Origin: Ruminococcaceae bacterium R-25
GTDB lineage: Bacteria > Bacillota > Clostridia > Saccharofermentanales > Saccharofermentanaceae
Length of the DNA stretch: 64,000 bases
Reading direction: 5' to 3'
NCBI GenBank assembly: GCA_003149065.1
Contig: QGFZ01000001.1
Span: 1,550,001 to 1,614,000, forward strand
Shown in pieces: positions 52,642 through 60,745 of the stretch. Below the pieces are notes generated by a model, which saw only the letters and a list, made by a program, of their open reading frames with translations, was not told the DNA's origin and searched no databases. Each line of letters begins with the position of its first letter. Positions within the stretch are counted from its first letter, which is position 1. The position numbers were made by a program, and so were the translations under genes.

Positions 52642-52672
52642 AAATAAAAGCCGGAGCCCACAGGACTCCGGC
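52642..52672 (-). terminator. Intrinsic terminator after the gene at 52701
   Basis: Minus-strand stem GCCGGAG/CTCCGGC with a 9-base loop followed by TTTTATTT. Confidence 0.8.
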
Positions 52673-52700
52673 CATTTAGTTTTAACTTTATCCGTTAATC

Positions 52701-54152
52701 TTACTTGTTGACCTTTACAGTCTTGATCTCTTTGCTTCCATCCAAAGCCAGGAGCGATTGCGCACCATTACCGTTGAAAGGTGCGTAAAAGCCTTCGCAA
52801 ATACCACCAACATACTGTCTGTAGATACCATAAGTATACACATTTTGCTGAGCGAAAATATAATCAGCATTGAACTTGAAACCTGAAGGAAGCTTATCAT
52901 ATGTTACTGCCTCACCGGTAGTTAATATAACGCCGCTGTAGCAGACCATATTGCCGTTATCAATGTAAACAGGTGCAAAGCCACTGTCATAGGGCTTGGG
53001 TTCATAAAGCGGCTTACCGTCAGTGTCCGCAACAACATAATAGTCCTTGTTGTCAGCACCCAACATTGTGTAATAGGCATATCCGTTGTCTAATTTTGCA
53101 CTGGTCATAGAAACACCGGAAGGGTATTCAGGGAACTTGACCCACTTCGAATTCTTAAGATCGTAGATCTTGGTGTTAGACCAGCCGAACTCTCCATTAC
53201 TAAGGAAGTAAATATAACCTCTATCGCAATATGCAAACGTAAACCTATCTTTGGGATCGATATCCTGCACGCTCTGTACGTCTTTTAATGCCTGTGCCAG
53301 ATCGGCATCGCTTGAATATGTCTTGATCGGTGTTACTCGGGTGAAATACTCATTGTTTTCGATATAGTTGGCAATAAGGTTGCCTTCAACAAAATAGAAA
53401 TTCTTGCCGGGTTCATATTCTGCACATACAACTTGCGATACGCCGGTCTGGAAAACATAGATCTTACGATTTTGCAGATCCTTATACCATAATACGCCGT
53501 CAGTTGCCTTAAATACGTATCTGGAATCAGGACGGTTTTGTCCGAAATCATAAGATGCCGTGATCTCGCCCTTGGCATTTACGACATTGATCTTATTGGA
53601 AACTCCGCCGAAACCGGAATTATTCTCATAAATAAGGAAAATACCTTTGTCAGCACCAAAGATCTTATATTTTGCTTCTTCAGTACTTGTGAATCTCTTG
53701 ATCTCGGTGCCGTCTGCACCAACGATAATGATGTCTTGTGAATCACTGACTGTCAGACTGTTTAATACAAGACATGCGGCACCGCCCTTCATATCAGAGC
53801 AGATTGTATCATATGAACTATCCTGTTCAGAAAACAGAATGTTGCCATCCACATCAGCAAGGCCCTTATAAACCTTATCTTCATTTGCATAAGTAACCCA
53901 GAATCTGCCTTCCGAAACAGAACTGCAAATGCCTCCGAGCGGTAACTCCTTATCAGACTTAGCAGGCTCTGTCTCATCGATGACGATCGGAGTATCCTCT
54001 GTCGTCTCATCAGTGATCACGGTCTCATAATTCTCATCTTCGTCGCGGTCCCTGTCGCGGTCTTTCTTTTTCTTCTTTTCTTCCTTCTTGCCGCAGGCTG
54101 CAAACGAAAGGCACATAGCAGCAATAAGAAGAACCGAAACAACCTTCTTCAT
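52701..54152 (-). CDS. Lipoprotein with Lys/Asp-rich linker and propeller-like body
   Basis: A 483-residue lipoprotein: lipobox AAC about residue 20, followed by a highly charged low-complexity linker (about 22-45, alternating Lys then Arg-Asp). The rest shows repeated beta-rich segments with GLADVDGNILF- and ADTDGKPLYEPK-like turns, resembling WG/propeller repeats. Function unknown; it stands alone with its own terminator. Confidence 0.7.
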   Translation of the reverse strand: MKKVVSVLLIAAMCLSFAACGKKEEKKKKKDRDRDRDEDENYETVITDETTEDTPIVIDETEPAKSDKELPLGGICSSVSEGRFWVTYANEDKVYKGLADVDGNILFSEQDSSYDTICSDMKGGAACLVLNSLTVSDSQDIIIVGADGTEIKRFTSTEEAKYKIFGADKGIFLIYENNSGFGGVSNKINVVNAKGEITASYDFGQNRPDSRYVFKATDGVLWYKDLQNRKIYVFQTGVSQVVCAEYEPGKNFYFVEGNLIANYIENNEYFTRVTPIKTYSSDADLAQALKDVQSVQDIDPKDRFTFAYCDRGYIYFLSNGEFGWSNTKIYDLKNSKWVKFPEYPSGVSMTSAKLDNGYAYYTMLGADNKDYYVVADTDGKPLYEPKPYDSGFAPVYIDNGNMVCYSGVILTTGEAVTYDKLPSGFKFNADYIFAQQNVYTYGIYRQYVGGICEGFYAPFNGNGAQSLLALDGSKEIKTVKVNK

Positions 54153-54296
54153 AAAAACGCCTCCACGTATTTTAGATTCACCTCATACTAAAAAAGTAAA
54201 AGCAATTTGTAAATACGAGTTATTGCGCACTTTTGGGCATATGTGTTCGAACAGTTTTCGAGAGGTTTGGCCGGACGCTTTCCGCGACGTTATTTA

Positions 54297-54584
54297 TTAA
54301 CTTTCAAGCGCTTTTAACTTCTCTTCTATCTCATGTAACTGTGCATAGAGCTCTTTGTTCTCGGTGTCTATTTTTCTCATCTTTCTGACTCTCGGTAAGT
54401 ACACTAAAAGATTCAATAAAGTGACACCGATAGTCATTGGTACGCCAAAACCCAAATCCAATAATAGCGAACCATGGTTAACTATAGCAAAAACCGTAAT
54501 CGTTACGATCAACGCACAGAGAACCCAAAGCATAATGAATGATGGCATCGGAGGTTGTCTGATACCGTATTTGTTCTCGGACAT
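54297..54584 (-). CDS. Two-helix membrane protein with C-terminal coiled coil
   Basis: A 95-residue protein with two membrane segments (about 12-35 and 38-60) and a charged coiled-coil tail (RKMRKIDTENKELYAQLHEIEEKL, in part). It is translationally coupled (TGATG) to the 30-residue gene before it. Last gene of a four-gene XRE operon. Confidence 0.65.
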   Translation of the reverse strand: MSENKYGIRQPPMPSFIMLWVLCALIVTITVFAIVNHGSLLLDLGFGVPMTIGVTLLNLLVYLPRVRKMRKIDTENKELYAQLHEIEEKLKALES

Positions 54585-54676
54585 CAGTTCCTCACGTGCT
54601 TTTTATTGCTCAGGATCGTGCGATTGATCTTTCTCAGTTCTTCTCTCAGAGCTTCTGTATCATAAATGTTGTCCAT
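54584..54676 (-). CDS. 30-residue amphipathic small protein
   Basis: Reads MDNIYDTEALREELRKINRT and continues for 10 more residues. AAGGGG lies about 8 bases upstream of the ATG, and its TGA overlaps the ATG of the next gene, so it is probably translated. The heptad-like pattern suggests a helix that could pair with the coiled-coil tail of the next protein. Confidence 0.55.
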   Translation of the reverse strand: MDNIYDTEALREELRKINRTILSNKKHVRN

Positions 54677-54714
54677 ATTTTTATCCCCTTATTTTCAATG
54701 CTCCTAATACTCTA

Positions 54715-54921
54715 TTAGAAATAGAATATGTCTTCAAATTTCTTATCAAGTGCTATACAGATTACCAACGCAAGTTTGGCTGTTGGACAGAATTGCCCTG
54801 TCTCGATTGAGCTTATTGTGTTTCTTGACACGCCGACCATTTTCGCCAGCTCATCCTGTGACAGATTCAGCTCCTTGCGGTATTCCTTTAATCTGTTCTT
54901 TAATACCAGTGAATCATCCAT
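54715..54921 (-). CDS. XRE-family HTH regulator
   Basis: A 68-residue Cro/CI-type repressor from the ATG at 54921, with GAGGTAAG upstream inside the end of the previous gene. The HTH is LSQDELAKMVGVSRNTISSIETGQF. Similar short regulators often sit in operons with membrane proteins of unknown role. It probably binds the paired sites at 55292 and 55326. Confidence 0.88.
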   Translation of the reverse strand: MDDSLVLKNRLKEYRKELNLSQDELAKMVGVSRNTISSIETGQFCPTAKLALVICIALDKKFEDIFYF

Positions 54922-54931
54922 TGCTCTTACC

Positions 54932-55261
54932 TCATGGATAGACATTAAAGATCTCACAGACCGTCATAAACGTGAAAATACCAAACGGTATGGCGTTCGT
55001 GAGTGTCATGATGATGTATTTGCGTTCTTTCTTCTTGATGGCATTGTAGAGACTCATTGCGAAAACAATACAAAACTCTGTAGCCACAATACCATAGATC
55101 ATCTTACTGTGTGCGATAAGGCTCAAGAATGCCATGATAAGTATGAAGCCAAATCCGATTATTATCGCAAATCTCGCCGAATTCTTGCCCTCTTCTATCT
55201 TGGGCATATCACGCCCCTTGTTCTCCATACGGCTCTTCATTAAAATCTCATCTTTATCCAT
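54932..55261 (-). CDS. DUF6442-like two-to-three-helix membrane protein
   Basis: A 109-residue protein beginning MDKDEILMKSRMENKGRD, a form I recognise from DUF6442-type proteins placed beside XRE regulators. It has three hydrophobic segments after residue 28. AGGAG precedes the ATG by 9 bases. It is first in the operon. Confidence 0.7.
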   Translation of the reverse strand: MDKDEILMKSRMENKGRDMPKIEEGKNSARFAIIIGFGFILIMAFLSLIAHSKMIYGIVATEFCIVFAMSLYNAIKKKERKYIIMTLTNAIPFGIFTFMTVCEIFNVYP

Positions 55262-55291
55262 TTCCTATTTCTCCTGTTGTAAGTTTTATGA

Positions 55292-55341
55292 CAAGTATAC
55301 TTGGCAATTTGAATAATAGCATTGCGAAGTTTACTTGTCAA
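55292..55341 (-). promoter_or_regulatory. Promoter with paired operators for the XRE operon
   Basis: On the minus strand TTGACA (55336-55341), 17-base spacer, TATTAT (55313-55318). A perfect palindrome CAAGTATACTTG lies at 55292-55303, downstream of the -10; a related site (CAAGTAAACTTC read on the minus strand, 55326-55337) overlaps the -35. Centres are 34 bp apart. Confidence 0.8.
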
Positions 55342-55408
55342 GAAATTGATCATTGTGCAGAGAGTGTGAAAATGACAGTGGGAGCAGAAGATATAAAAAG
55401 CGTGATGC

Positions 55409-55605
55409 TGTATCGAAAACGCTTGTTTTTTATGTGTTTTCGATACAACGGAGTGAGATGCTGTATCGAAAAGGGGGATTTTTATGAGGTTTTCGATACA
55501 AAAACGCGAATTTGTATCGAAAACGGGGTATTCTGAAGTGGTTTTCGATACACCAAAGTGCAAGCTTGTATCGAAAGAGGTGTATTTTTCGAGCTTTTCG
55601 ATACA
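55409..55605. repeat. Array of four long hairpins from alternating inverted 12-mers
   Basis: TGTATCGAAAAC (or close) at 55409, 55462, 55513 and 55567 alternates with GTTTTCGATACA at 55436, 55489, 55541 and 55594. Starts are spaced about 24-28 bp throughout. Each pair can form a 12-bp stem with a 15-16 base loop; loops and gaps differ in sequence. There is no gene in 55342-55606. No other copy was noticed in the window. Confidence 0.9.
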
Positions 55606-55628
55606 GTTAAACGCGATTTAAATGATGA

Positions 55629-55905
55629 TTATACCACCCTCGGCACAAACCCTTCCCAATACGACAGCCCGTACCCTCTCTCGAATAAAGGTTCCACATC
55701 AGGTGGCACTGCTTGGCTTCATTAGCCGTGATGAGTCCCATCTGATAAGCGAGCTTCTCGTCATTTGCAGCGCCTATGCCGATATTATGAGGAAAGTAGA
55801 CCGCATCTCTGCAATATCCGACACCATGAACATCATCCTGGGCAAGCAGCATCGGTATTCCAGCTTCAGACTCTATCGCGGCTTTCTCAAAGTTGAAACC
55901 ATTCG
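55629..55905 (-). pseudogene. GH3 beta-glucosidase remnant with internal deletion
   Basis: A minus-strand frame carries AAIESEAGIPMLLAQDDVHG and FPHNIGIGAANDEKLAYQMG, the start of a GH3 N-terminal domain (IPLLFGQDVIHG-like). Shortly after, a different frame carries LFERGYGLSYWEGF followed by VPRVV and a stop, the GH3 C-terminal end. The hundreds of residues between are gone, with a frameshift at the joint. No start signal remains. Confidence 0.8.
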
Positions 55906-55943
55906 ATCAAGTTTTCCACATTGTTTAAAGGTTAATCTATGTA

Positions 55944-56020
55944 AAGGGCGTGTCGTAAATGAAATGAACCCTCGAAGTTGGACAAATTTCGAGACTTCAC
56001 TTCACAAAAGACACGCCCTT
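55944..56020. terminator. Large hairpin at the end of the alcohol dehydrogenase operon
   Basis: AAGGGCGTGTC (55944-55954) pairs with GACACGCCCTT (56010-56020); an inner CTCGAA/TTCGAG stem is also possible. It has only a weak T-run, so it may be a terminator or an mRNA 3' end stabiliser. Confidence 0.5.
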
Positions 56021-56043
56021 AACTAATTGCTTAATACCTGATA

Positions 56044-57192
56044 TCAGAAAGCCTGATGATACAGACTCAGGATATCTTCCGTGGTTGTTTTTCTGGGATT
56101 GACTGCTATATTGCCGCTCTTCATAGCATCTTCAGCCATTGCTTCGAATCTGCTGCTGTCGACTCCGACTTCTTTCAGTGAACCCGGTATGCCGAGTGAT
56201 GTGTTCAGGAAGCGTAATTCATTAGCAAGATACTCGGATCTGAATTCTGTTTTTGCAACAGGATCTGTTGCAACACGGCAGTATATCTCGTAGTATTTTC
56301 CGGTGTCAGTTTGCGCGTTGAACTCAACGACTACCGGGAGCAATACTGCATTTGCAAGTCCGTGTGCCACATCGAAATATGCACTGACCGGATGGCTCAT
56401 TGCGTGAACGTCACCGAGTCTCGCGTGAGAGAAAGCGATGCCGGCAAAGAGTGAGCCTAGCAGCATTCCTTCAGCAGCGTTACGGTCCTTCCGGTCTGCA
56501 ACGTAGTCTCTGATATTAGAACCGATTAACTCTAATGCCTGAAGCGCCATCATATCTGAGAAAGGAGACGAAGCCAGTGACAGATATGCTTCCAATGCGT
56601 GTACCAGAGCATCCACTCCGCAATAAGCAGATGTCTTTAGCGGAACTGTGGTAATGAGTTCAGGATCAAGTATCACATAAGAAGGCAAAAGATAAGTGCT
56701 TCCTACCGTGAGCTTATAATTCCTTGAATGGTCGGTTATTACAGAGAAGGATGTAACCTCCGAACCTGTTCCTGCGGTGGTGGGGATTGCGATCACCGGA
56801 ACTACCGGACCCGGGACTTTGCCAACACCCTCGTAATCTGTAATCTTTCCGCCGTAGCTTCCTAATACCGCTACTGCCTTTGCAACATCAAGAGGTGAAC
56901 CTCCGCCGAATGCAACGATCAGGTCTGCACCGCTGCCCTTGAACATAGAAGCTGCCTTTTCGACTGTATCCGTTGACGGATTCCCCTCTGTCTCCGTGAA
57001 GGCTTCGCTGGGAATTCCTGCCTGTGCTAATTTCTCCGCACACATGTCTACATAACCTGCCTTCATAAGATGCGGTCCTGAGACTATGAATGCTTTCGTT
57101 GCACCGGTCTTATCTGCTATGGAAGTAAGATCATTAAGGCAACCCCAGCCGAAATACACATTTTGGGGTATCGAAAAAGAAAAATGCTTCAT
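56044..57192 (-). CDS. Iron-containing alcohol dehydrogenase
   Basis: A 382-residue type III alcohol dehydrogenase. The nucleotide site is FGGGSPLDVAKAV; GTGSEVTSFSVIT is the signature. Iron ligands are seen in VDALVHALEAYLS (Asp, His) and in the His pair around DVHAMSHPVSAYFDVAHGLANA. It reduces aldehydes or oxidises alcohols with NAD(P). Last in an operon with an aminotransferase and ABC transporter, where it may take the semialdehyde product. Confidence 0.93.
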   Translation of the reverse strand: MKHFSFSIPQNVYFGWGCLNDLTSIADKTGATKAFIVSGPHLMKAGYVDMCAEKLAQAGIPSEAFTETEGNPSTDTVEKAASMFKGSGADLIVAFGGGSPLDVAKAVAVLGSYGGKITDYEGVGKVPGPVVPVIAIPTTAGTGSEVTSFSVITDHSRNYKLTVGSTYLLPSYVILDPELITTVPLKTSAYCGVDALVHALEAYLSLASSPFSDMMALQALELIGSNIRDYVADRKDRNAAEGMLLGSLFAGIAFSHARLGDVHAMSHPVSAYFDVAHGLANAVLLPVVVEFNAQTDTGKYYEIYCRVATDPVAKTEFRSEYLANELRFLNTSLGIPGSLKEVGVDSSRFEAMAEDAMKSGNIAVNPRKTTTEDILSLYHQAF

Positions 57193-57206
57193 ATGTTAAC
57201 GCCTCC

Positions 57207-58421
57207 TTAACCCAGAGCCTCCACAGAAGCCTTGATGATGTCGTATGCCTTATCACAATCTTCCTCTGTAATGATGAGCGGAGGTACCATACGGATAATG
57301 TGACCGCCTATTGCCGTGATAAGAAGATGTCTGTGGAGACATTCATGTTTAACATCAACGGCATTGATGGAATCATCGAACTCAACACCAACAAGTAAGC
57401 CCTGGCCTCTTACATCCTTAACATGAGGAAGAGTTTTAAGTTTTTCCATAAAGTAGTTGCCGACTTTTTCTGCGTTGCCTGCGAGATCCCTGTCTAACAA
57501 TTCATTTACCTGTGCAAGAGCTGCAGCGCAGCTTACCGGATGTCCTCCGAATGTTGTTCCATGCGAGCCTGCCGAGAATGCTTTTGCAACTTCCGCCTTT
57601 GCGCAGATAGCACCGATCGGCATACCGCCGCCAAGGGCCTTTGCCATTGAAACGATATCGGGTTTGATTCCATAATGCATGAAGCTCATTACCTTGCCGG
57701 TTCTGCACCAGCCTGTCTGAACCTCATCGATCAGGAGAAGCATTCCCTTCTCGTCACAGAATTCACGGAGTCCTTTCATGAATTCCATTGTGGCGGGATG
57801 GACTCCGCCTTCGCCCTGTACAGGTTCGATCATGATAGCGATCGTATTCTCGGTACATGCATCTTTAAATGCCTCCAGATTGTTATAGGGAGCATATGAG
57901 AAGCCGTATGCCATAGGACCGAATCCGACCTGGCAGCCGTTGCCGGGCTGACCTGTGGCTGACATTGAACCGAAAGTTCTTCCGTGGAATCCCATCTTTG
58001 CAGTTACGATGTGATAACGGTTAGGACCGTATTTTTCAATACCGTATTTACGTGCCATCTTGATCATGGCTTCATTGGCTTCGGTACCGGAATTCTGGTA
58101 GAAGATCTTATCCATTCCGATAGTCTCACAAACCTTCTCTGCGAGAAGAGCCTGAGGGATCGTGTAAGGATAATTGAATGTGTGCATCAAGGTCTTCGTC
58201 TGCTCTACTGCTGCGGCTACAACCTTCTCGTTGCAGCTTCCTGCCGAGTTAACGGCGATGCCCGCATAGAAATCAAGATATGCTTCACCGTTCTCGTCGT
58301 AGATGTACTGATCCTTAGCCGTCTCTGCGAGAAAATCGAATCTCTCGTATGTCTCGATCATATATTTCTGGACCTTGTCCTTGATATCCTGTGCCGTAAG
58401 TCCTGTGTCTGCAAGTTTCAT
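57207..58421 (-). CDS. Class III PLP aminotransferase
   Basis: A 404-residue aminotransferase near the acetylornithine/4-aminobutyrate/ornithine group. NSGTEANEAMIKMAR is the phosphate-binding site; the PLP Lys is in SMAKALGGGMPIGA. IDEVQTGWCRTGK precedes it. Given the ABC transporter and alcohol dehydrogenase, the substrate is probably an amino acid or diamine with a terminal amino group; sequence alone cannot decide it. Confidence 0.92.
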   Translation of the reverse strand: MKLADTGLTAQDIKDKVQKYMIETYERFDFLAETAKDQYIYDENGEAYLDFYAGIAVNSAGSCNEKVVAAAVEQTKTLMHTFNYPYTIPQALLAEKVCETIGMDKIFYQNSGTEANEAMIKMARKYGIEKYGPNRYHIVTAKMGFHGRTFGSMSATGQPGNGCQVGFGPMAYGFSYAPYNNLEAFKDACTENTIAIMIEPVQGEGGVHPATMEFMKGLREFCDEKGMLLLIDEVQTGWCRTGKVMSFMHYGIKPDIVSMAKALGGGMPIGAICAKAEVAKAFSAGSHGTTFGGHPVSCAAALAQVNELLDRDLAGNAEKVGNYFMEKLKTLPHVKDVRGQGLLVGVEFDDSINAVDVKHECLHRHLLITAIGGHIIRMVPPLIITEEDCDKAYDIIKASVEALG

Positions 58422-58436
58422 ATTATCAGCCCCCTG

Positions 58437-59108
58437 TTATTTCTTTTCGTTTTTGGTCTTTTGACCGATCTCATCTTCAGTTATGTATCCTTTAAGGATC
58501 AGGAACTGTTCGATGATCTTTACGCAATCCTTGATACCGACCTTTTCGCTGTTTAACGTCATGTCGTAGTTGACGGGGTTGGTCCAGTAATTGCCGTGTG
58601 TGTAATAAGCGTAGTAATCAGCTCTGTACTTATCTGTTTGTGTAATGGTCGCATCCGCCACTTCCGGCGTAACACCCATGTGCTCGATTACCCTCTGTCT
58701 GCAAAATGCCCGGGGCGCTTCGATGTAGATACTCACCACGTTTTCTCTGCTTCTTAGCACGTAATCTGCACACTTACCGACGATTACGCATGATTCCTGA
58801 TCTGCAAGATTATTTATGATCTCGCATTGGTATTCGAAGAGCTTGTCATCGGATACGAATTTCTCGTTCTTCGCGATGTAGTTTCTGGATCTCGGAAGTC
58901 CCTTCATAAAGCTCGTGAAACCGCCGTTTGATCTGACCTTTTCATTTACCTCATTGAAGAGTTTCTCATCGAGTCCGCTTAATTGGCTTGCGAGTGTAAG
59001 GATACGGTTTTCGTAGCAATGAATGCCAAGATCGTGTGCCAGTGTCGAAGCGATCTCCTTACCGCCTGAACCGAATCCTCTTGCAAATGTAACAACAAAT
59101 CTTTTCAT
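58437..59108 (-). CDS. Cytidylate kinase-like protein
   Basis: A 223-residue P-loop protein of the cytidylate_kin2 group. The P-loop is RGFGSGGKEIAS (about 10-21), and VIVGKCADYVL lies mid-protein. These proteins resemble CMP kinase but have unknown substrates and occur in many Clostridia operons. Its position between transporter and aminotransferase genes is unexplained. Confidence 0.88.
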   Translation of the reverse strand: MKRFVVTFARGFGSGGKEIASTLAHDLGIHCYENRILTLASQLSGLDEKLFNEVNEKVRSNGGFTSFMKGLPRSRNYIAKNEKFVSDDKLFEYQCEIINNLADQESCVIVGKCADYVLRSRENVVSIYIEAPRAFCRQRVIEHMGVTPEVADATITQTDKYRADYYAYYTHGNYWTNPVNYDMTLNSEKVGIKDCVKIIEQFLILKGYITEDEIGQKTKNEKK

Positions 59109-59123
59109 TTATTTACCTCCTGT

Positions 59124-59864
59124 TTATCCCGCCAGGTATCTGCTTAAGAATTCTCTAGTACGCGGGTTCTTCGGATTGCTGAAAAGCTCCGAAGGAGGCG
59201 CATCCTCTGCAACATAGCCTCTGTCCATGAAGATCGTTCTGGTCGATACATCTCTTGCAAATGCCATCTCGTGAGTGACGATGATCATCGTAAGGCCAGT
59301 AGTTGCAAGCTCTTTCATAACATTTAATACTTCGCCTACCATCTCAGGATCCAATGCCGACGTCGGTTCATCGAAAAGAAGGACTTCAGGATTCATGCAG
59401 AGCGATCTTGCGATGGCGACTCTCTGTTTCTGTCCGCCTGACAGCTGGTCCGGTTTTGCGTTGATGAAGGGAGCCATTCCGACTTCTTTAAGATGTGTTA
59501 TTGCTCTGTCGAAAGCCTCTTCCTTTGAAAGATGCAAAACCTTTCTTGTGCAGAGCATGCAGTTTTGAAGAACAGTCATGTTATTGAAGAGGTTGAACGA
59601 CTGAAAAACCATGCCGACCTTAGCCCGGTATTCATTTACTTCACGCTGCACATCTCTTACTTCCTTGCCGCGGAAAAAGATGTTGCCGGAAGTCTGTTTT
59701 TCGAGCTTGTTGATGCATCTTAAAAGTGTTGATTTGCCCGAACCGGATGATCCTACTATGCAGATGATCTCGCCTTCTTTGACTTCCATATCGATCTTTC
59801 TTAAAACTTCATGTTTGCCGAAAGACTTACTGAGATCTTTAATGCTGATAACTGTAGCACCCAT
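59124..59864 (-). CDS. Polar amino acid ABC transporter ATP-binding protein
   Basis: A 246-residue ATPase. Walker A is [13 protein letters not shown]; the signature is [15 protein letters not shown]; Walker B is [13 protein letters not shown]. The pattern matches the GlnQ/HisP type. It is 12 bp after the permease gene. Confidence 0.95.
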   Translation of the reverse strand: MGATVISIKDLSKSFGKHEVLRKIDMEVKEGEIICIVGSSGSGKSTLLRCINKLEKQTSGNIFFRGKEVRDVQREVNEYRAKVGMVFQSFNLFNNMTVLQNCMLCTRKVLHLSKEEAFDRAITHLKEVGMAPFINAKPDQLSGGQKQRVAIARSLCMNPEVLLFDEPTSALDPEMVGEVLNVMKELATTGLTMIIVTHEMAFARDVSTRTIFMDRGYVAEDAPPSELFSNPKNPRTREFLSRYLAG

Positions 59865-59876
59865 AACTTCTCCTCC

Positions 59877-60647
59877 TTACTGATTGTCCATATACTCGAC
59901 AGCCAGTGCGTAATCCTTCTTGCCTTTGAGCTTCTTCTCCATGAAATTGAAGATCTTATTGAATACGAAGCACAGAACGAAATATATGACTGCAATGACA
60001 AGGTAACTCTCGAAATATTTGTAGTAGTTGCCGCCTACGGTCTTTGCCGCCATGAACAATTCCTGAACCGCAATTACGTTGAGGACAGATGTCATCTTGA
60101 GATTGGTAAGGAATGTATTTGCCATCTCAGGAATAATGTTCTTGAATGCCTGCGGAAGAACGATGTAGATCATGGTCTTCATGGGTGACATACCCATTGC
60201 CCATGCACCTTCTCTCTGTCCGAGATCGATCGATCCGATACCGCCTCTTACTGTCTCTGCCATATATGCACCTGTATTAAGAAGAGTTACGAGAATTCCT
60301 GCAAATACAGGAGCCATATTTACGCCCAGCTGTCTGATGCCGTAGTAGATGATCATGGCCTGAACGATCATAGGAGTATCACGGAAGACTTCCACATAAG
60401 CCGCTGCGATCACTTTTAAGATCCTTACAAGAGTTTTCTTTACCGGGTTATCACCAAGTCCGGTCTTCATGTCCTGAACGATACCTACGATATATCCGAG
60501 AATGAAACCGAAGATTGTACCTAATACCGCGATATAAAGTGTCAGCCATGTTCCATCCAGGAACATCTTTAAGTATTTACCTGTTAAGTAGATCATCCAC
60601 TCAATGGATGTCTGAGGATTAGTTAAGTCATAATTTAAAAGTCCCAT
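59877..60647 (-). CDS. Polar amino acid ABC transporter permease
   Basis: About 256 residues; ATGs occur at 60656, 60653 and 60647, and only the last has room for the AAAGG ribosome site. It has five membrane segments. The EAA loop region is SIDLGQREGAWAMGMSPMKTMIYIVLPQAFK (in part), typical of the HisM/GlnP type. Confidence 0.93.
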   Translation of the reverse strand: MGLLNYDLTNPQTSIEWMIYLTGKYLKMFLDGTWLTLYIAVLGTIFGFILGYIVGIVQDMKTGLGDNPVKKTLVRILKVIAAAYVEVFRDTPMIVQAMIIYYGIRQLGVNMAPVFAGILVTLLNTGAYMAETVRGGIGSIDLGQREGAWAMGMSPMKTMIYIVLPQAFKNIIPEMANTFLTNLKMTSVLNVIAVQELFMAAKTVGGNYYKYFESYLVIAVIYFVLCFVFNKIFNFMEKKLKGKKDYALAVEYMDNQ

Positions 60648-60672
60648 AGTCATCATCCTTTTCAGATTACCC

Positions 60673-60696
60673 GCCGGGAAGGATCTTCTTCCCGGC
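60673..60696. other. Stable hairpin between solute-binding protein and permease genes
   Basis: GCCGGGAAG/CTTCCCGGC, 9-bp perfect stem with a 6-base loop and no T-run on the minus strand. Such hairpins in ABC operons protect the upstream mRNA and raise solute-binding protein over permease. Confidence 0.65.
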
Positions 60697-60745
60697 AGGT
60701 GAATTAAAACTTAGTATGTGACTGCTGCTATTCCGCTATCGGTGT

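Noticed and set aside
55240-55563. Minus-strand frame of 107 codons across the palindrome array
   Set aside because: It reads through hairpins with repeated low-information residues, lacks a ribosome site and overlaps the promoter of the XRE operon.
55409-55605. Possible CRISPR array
   Set aside because: The repeats alternate in orientation, are only 12 bp, have gaps of about 12-16 bp and there are no cas genes; a CRISPR would have direct repeats of 24-37 bp.
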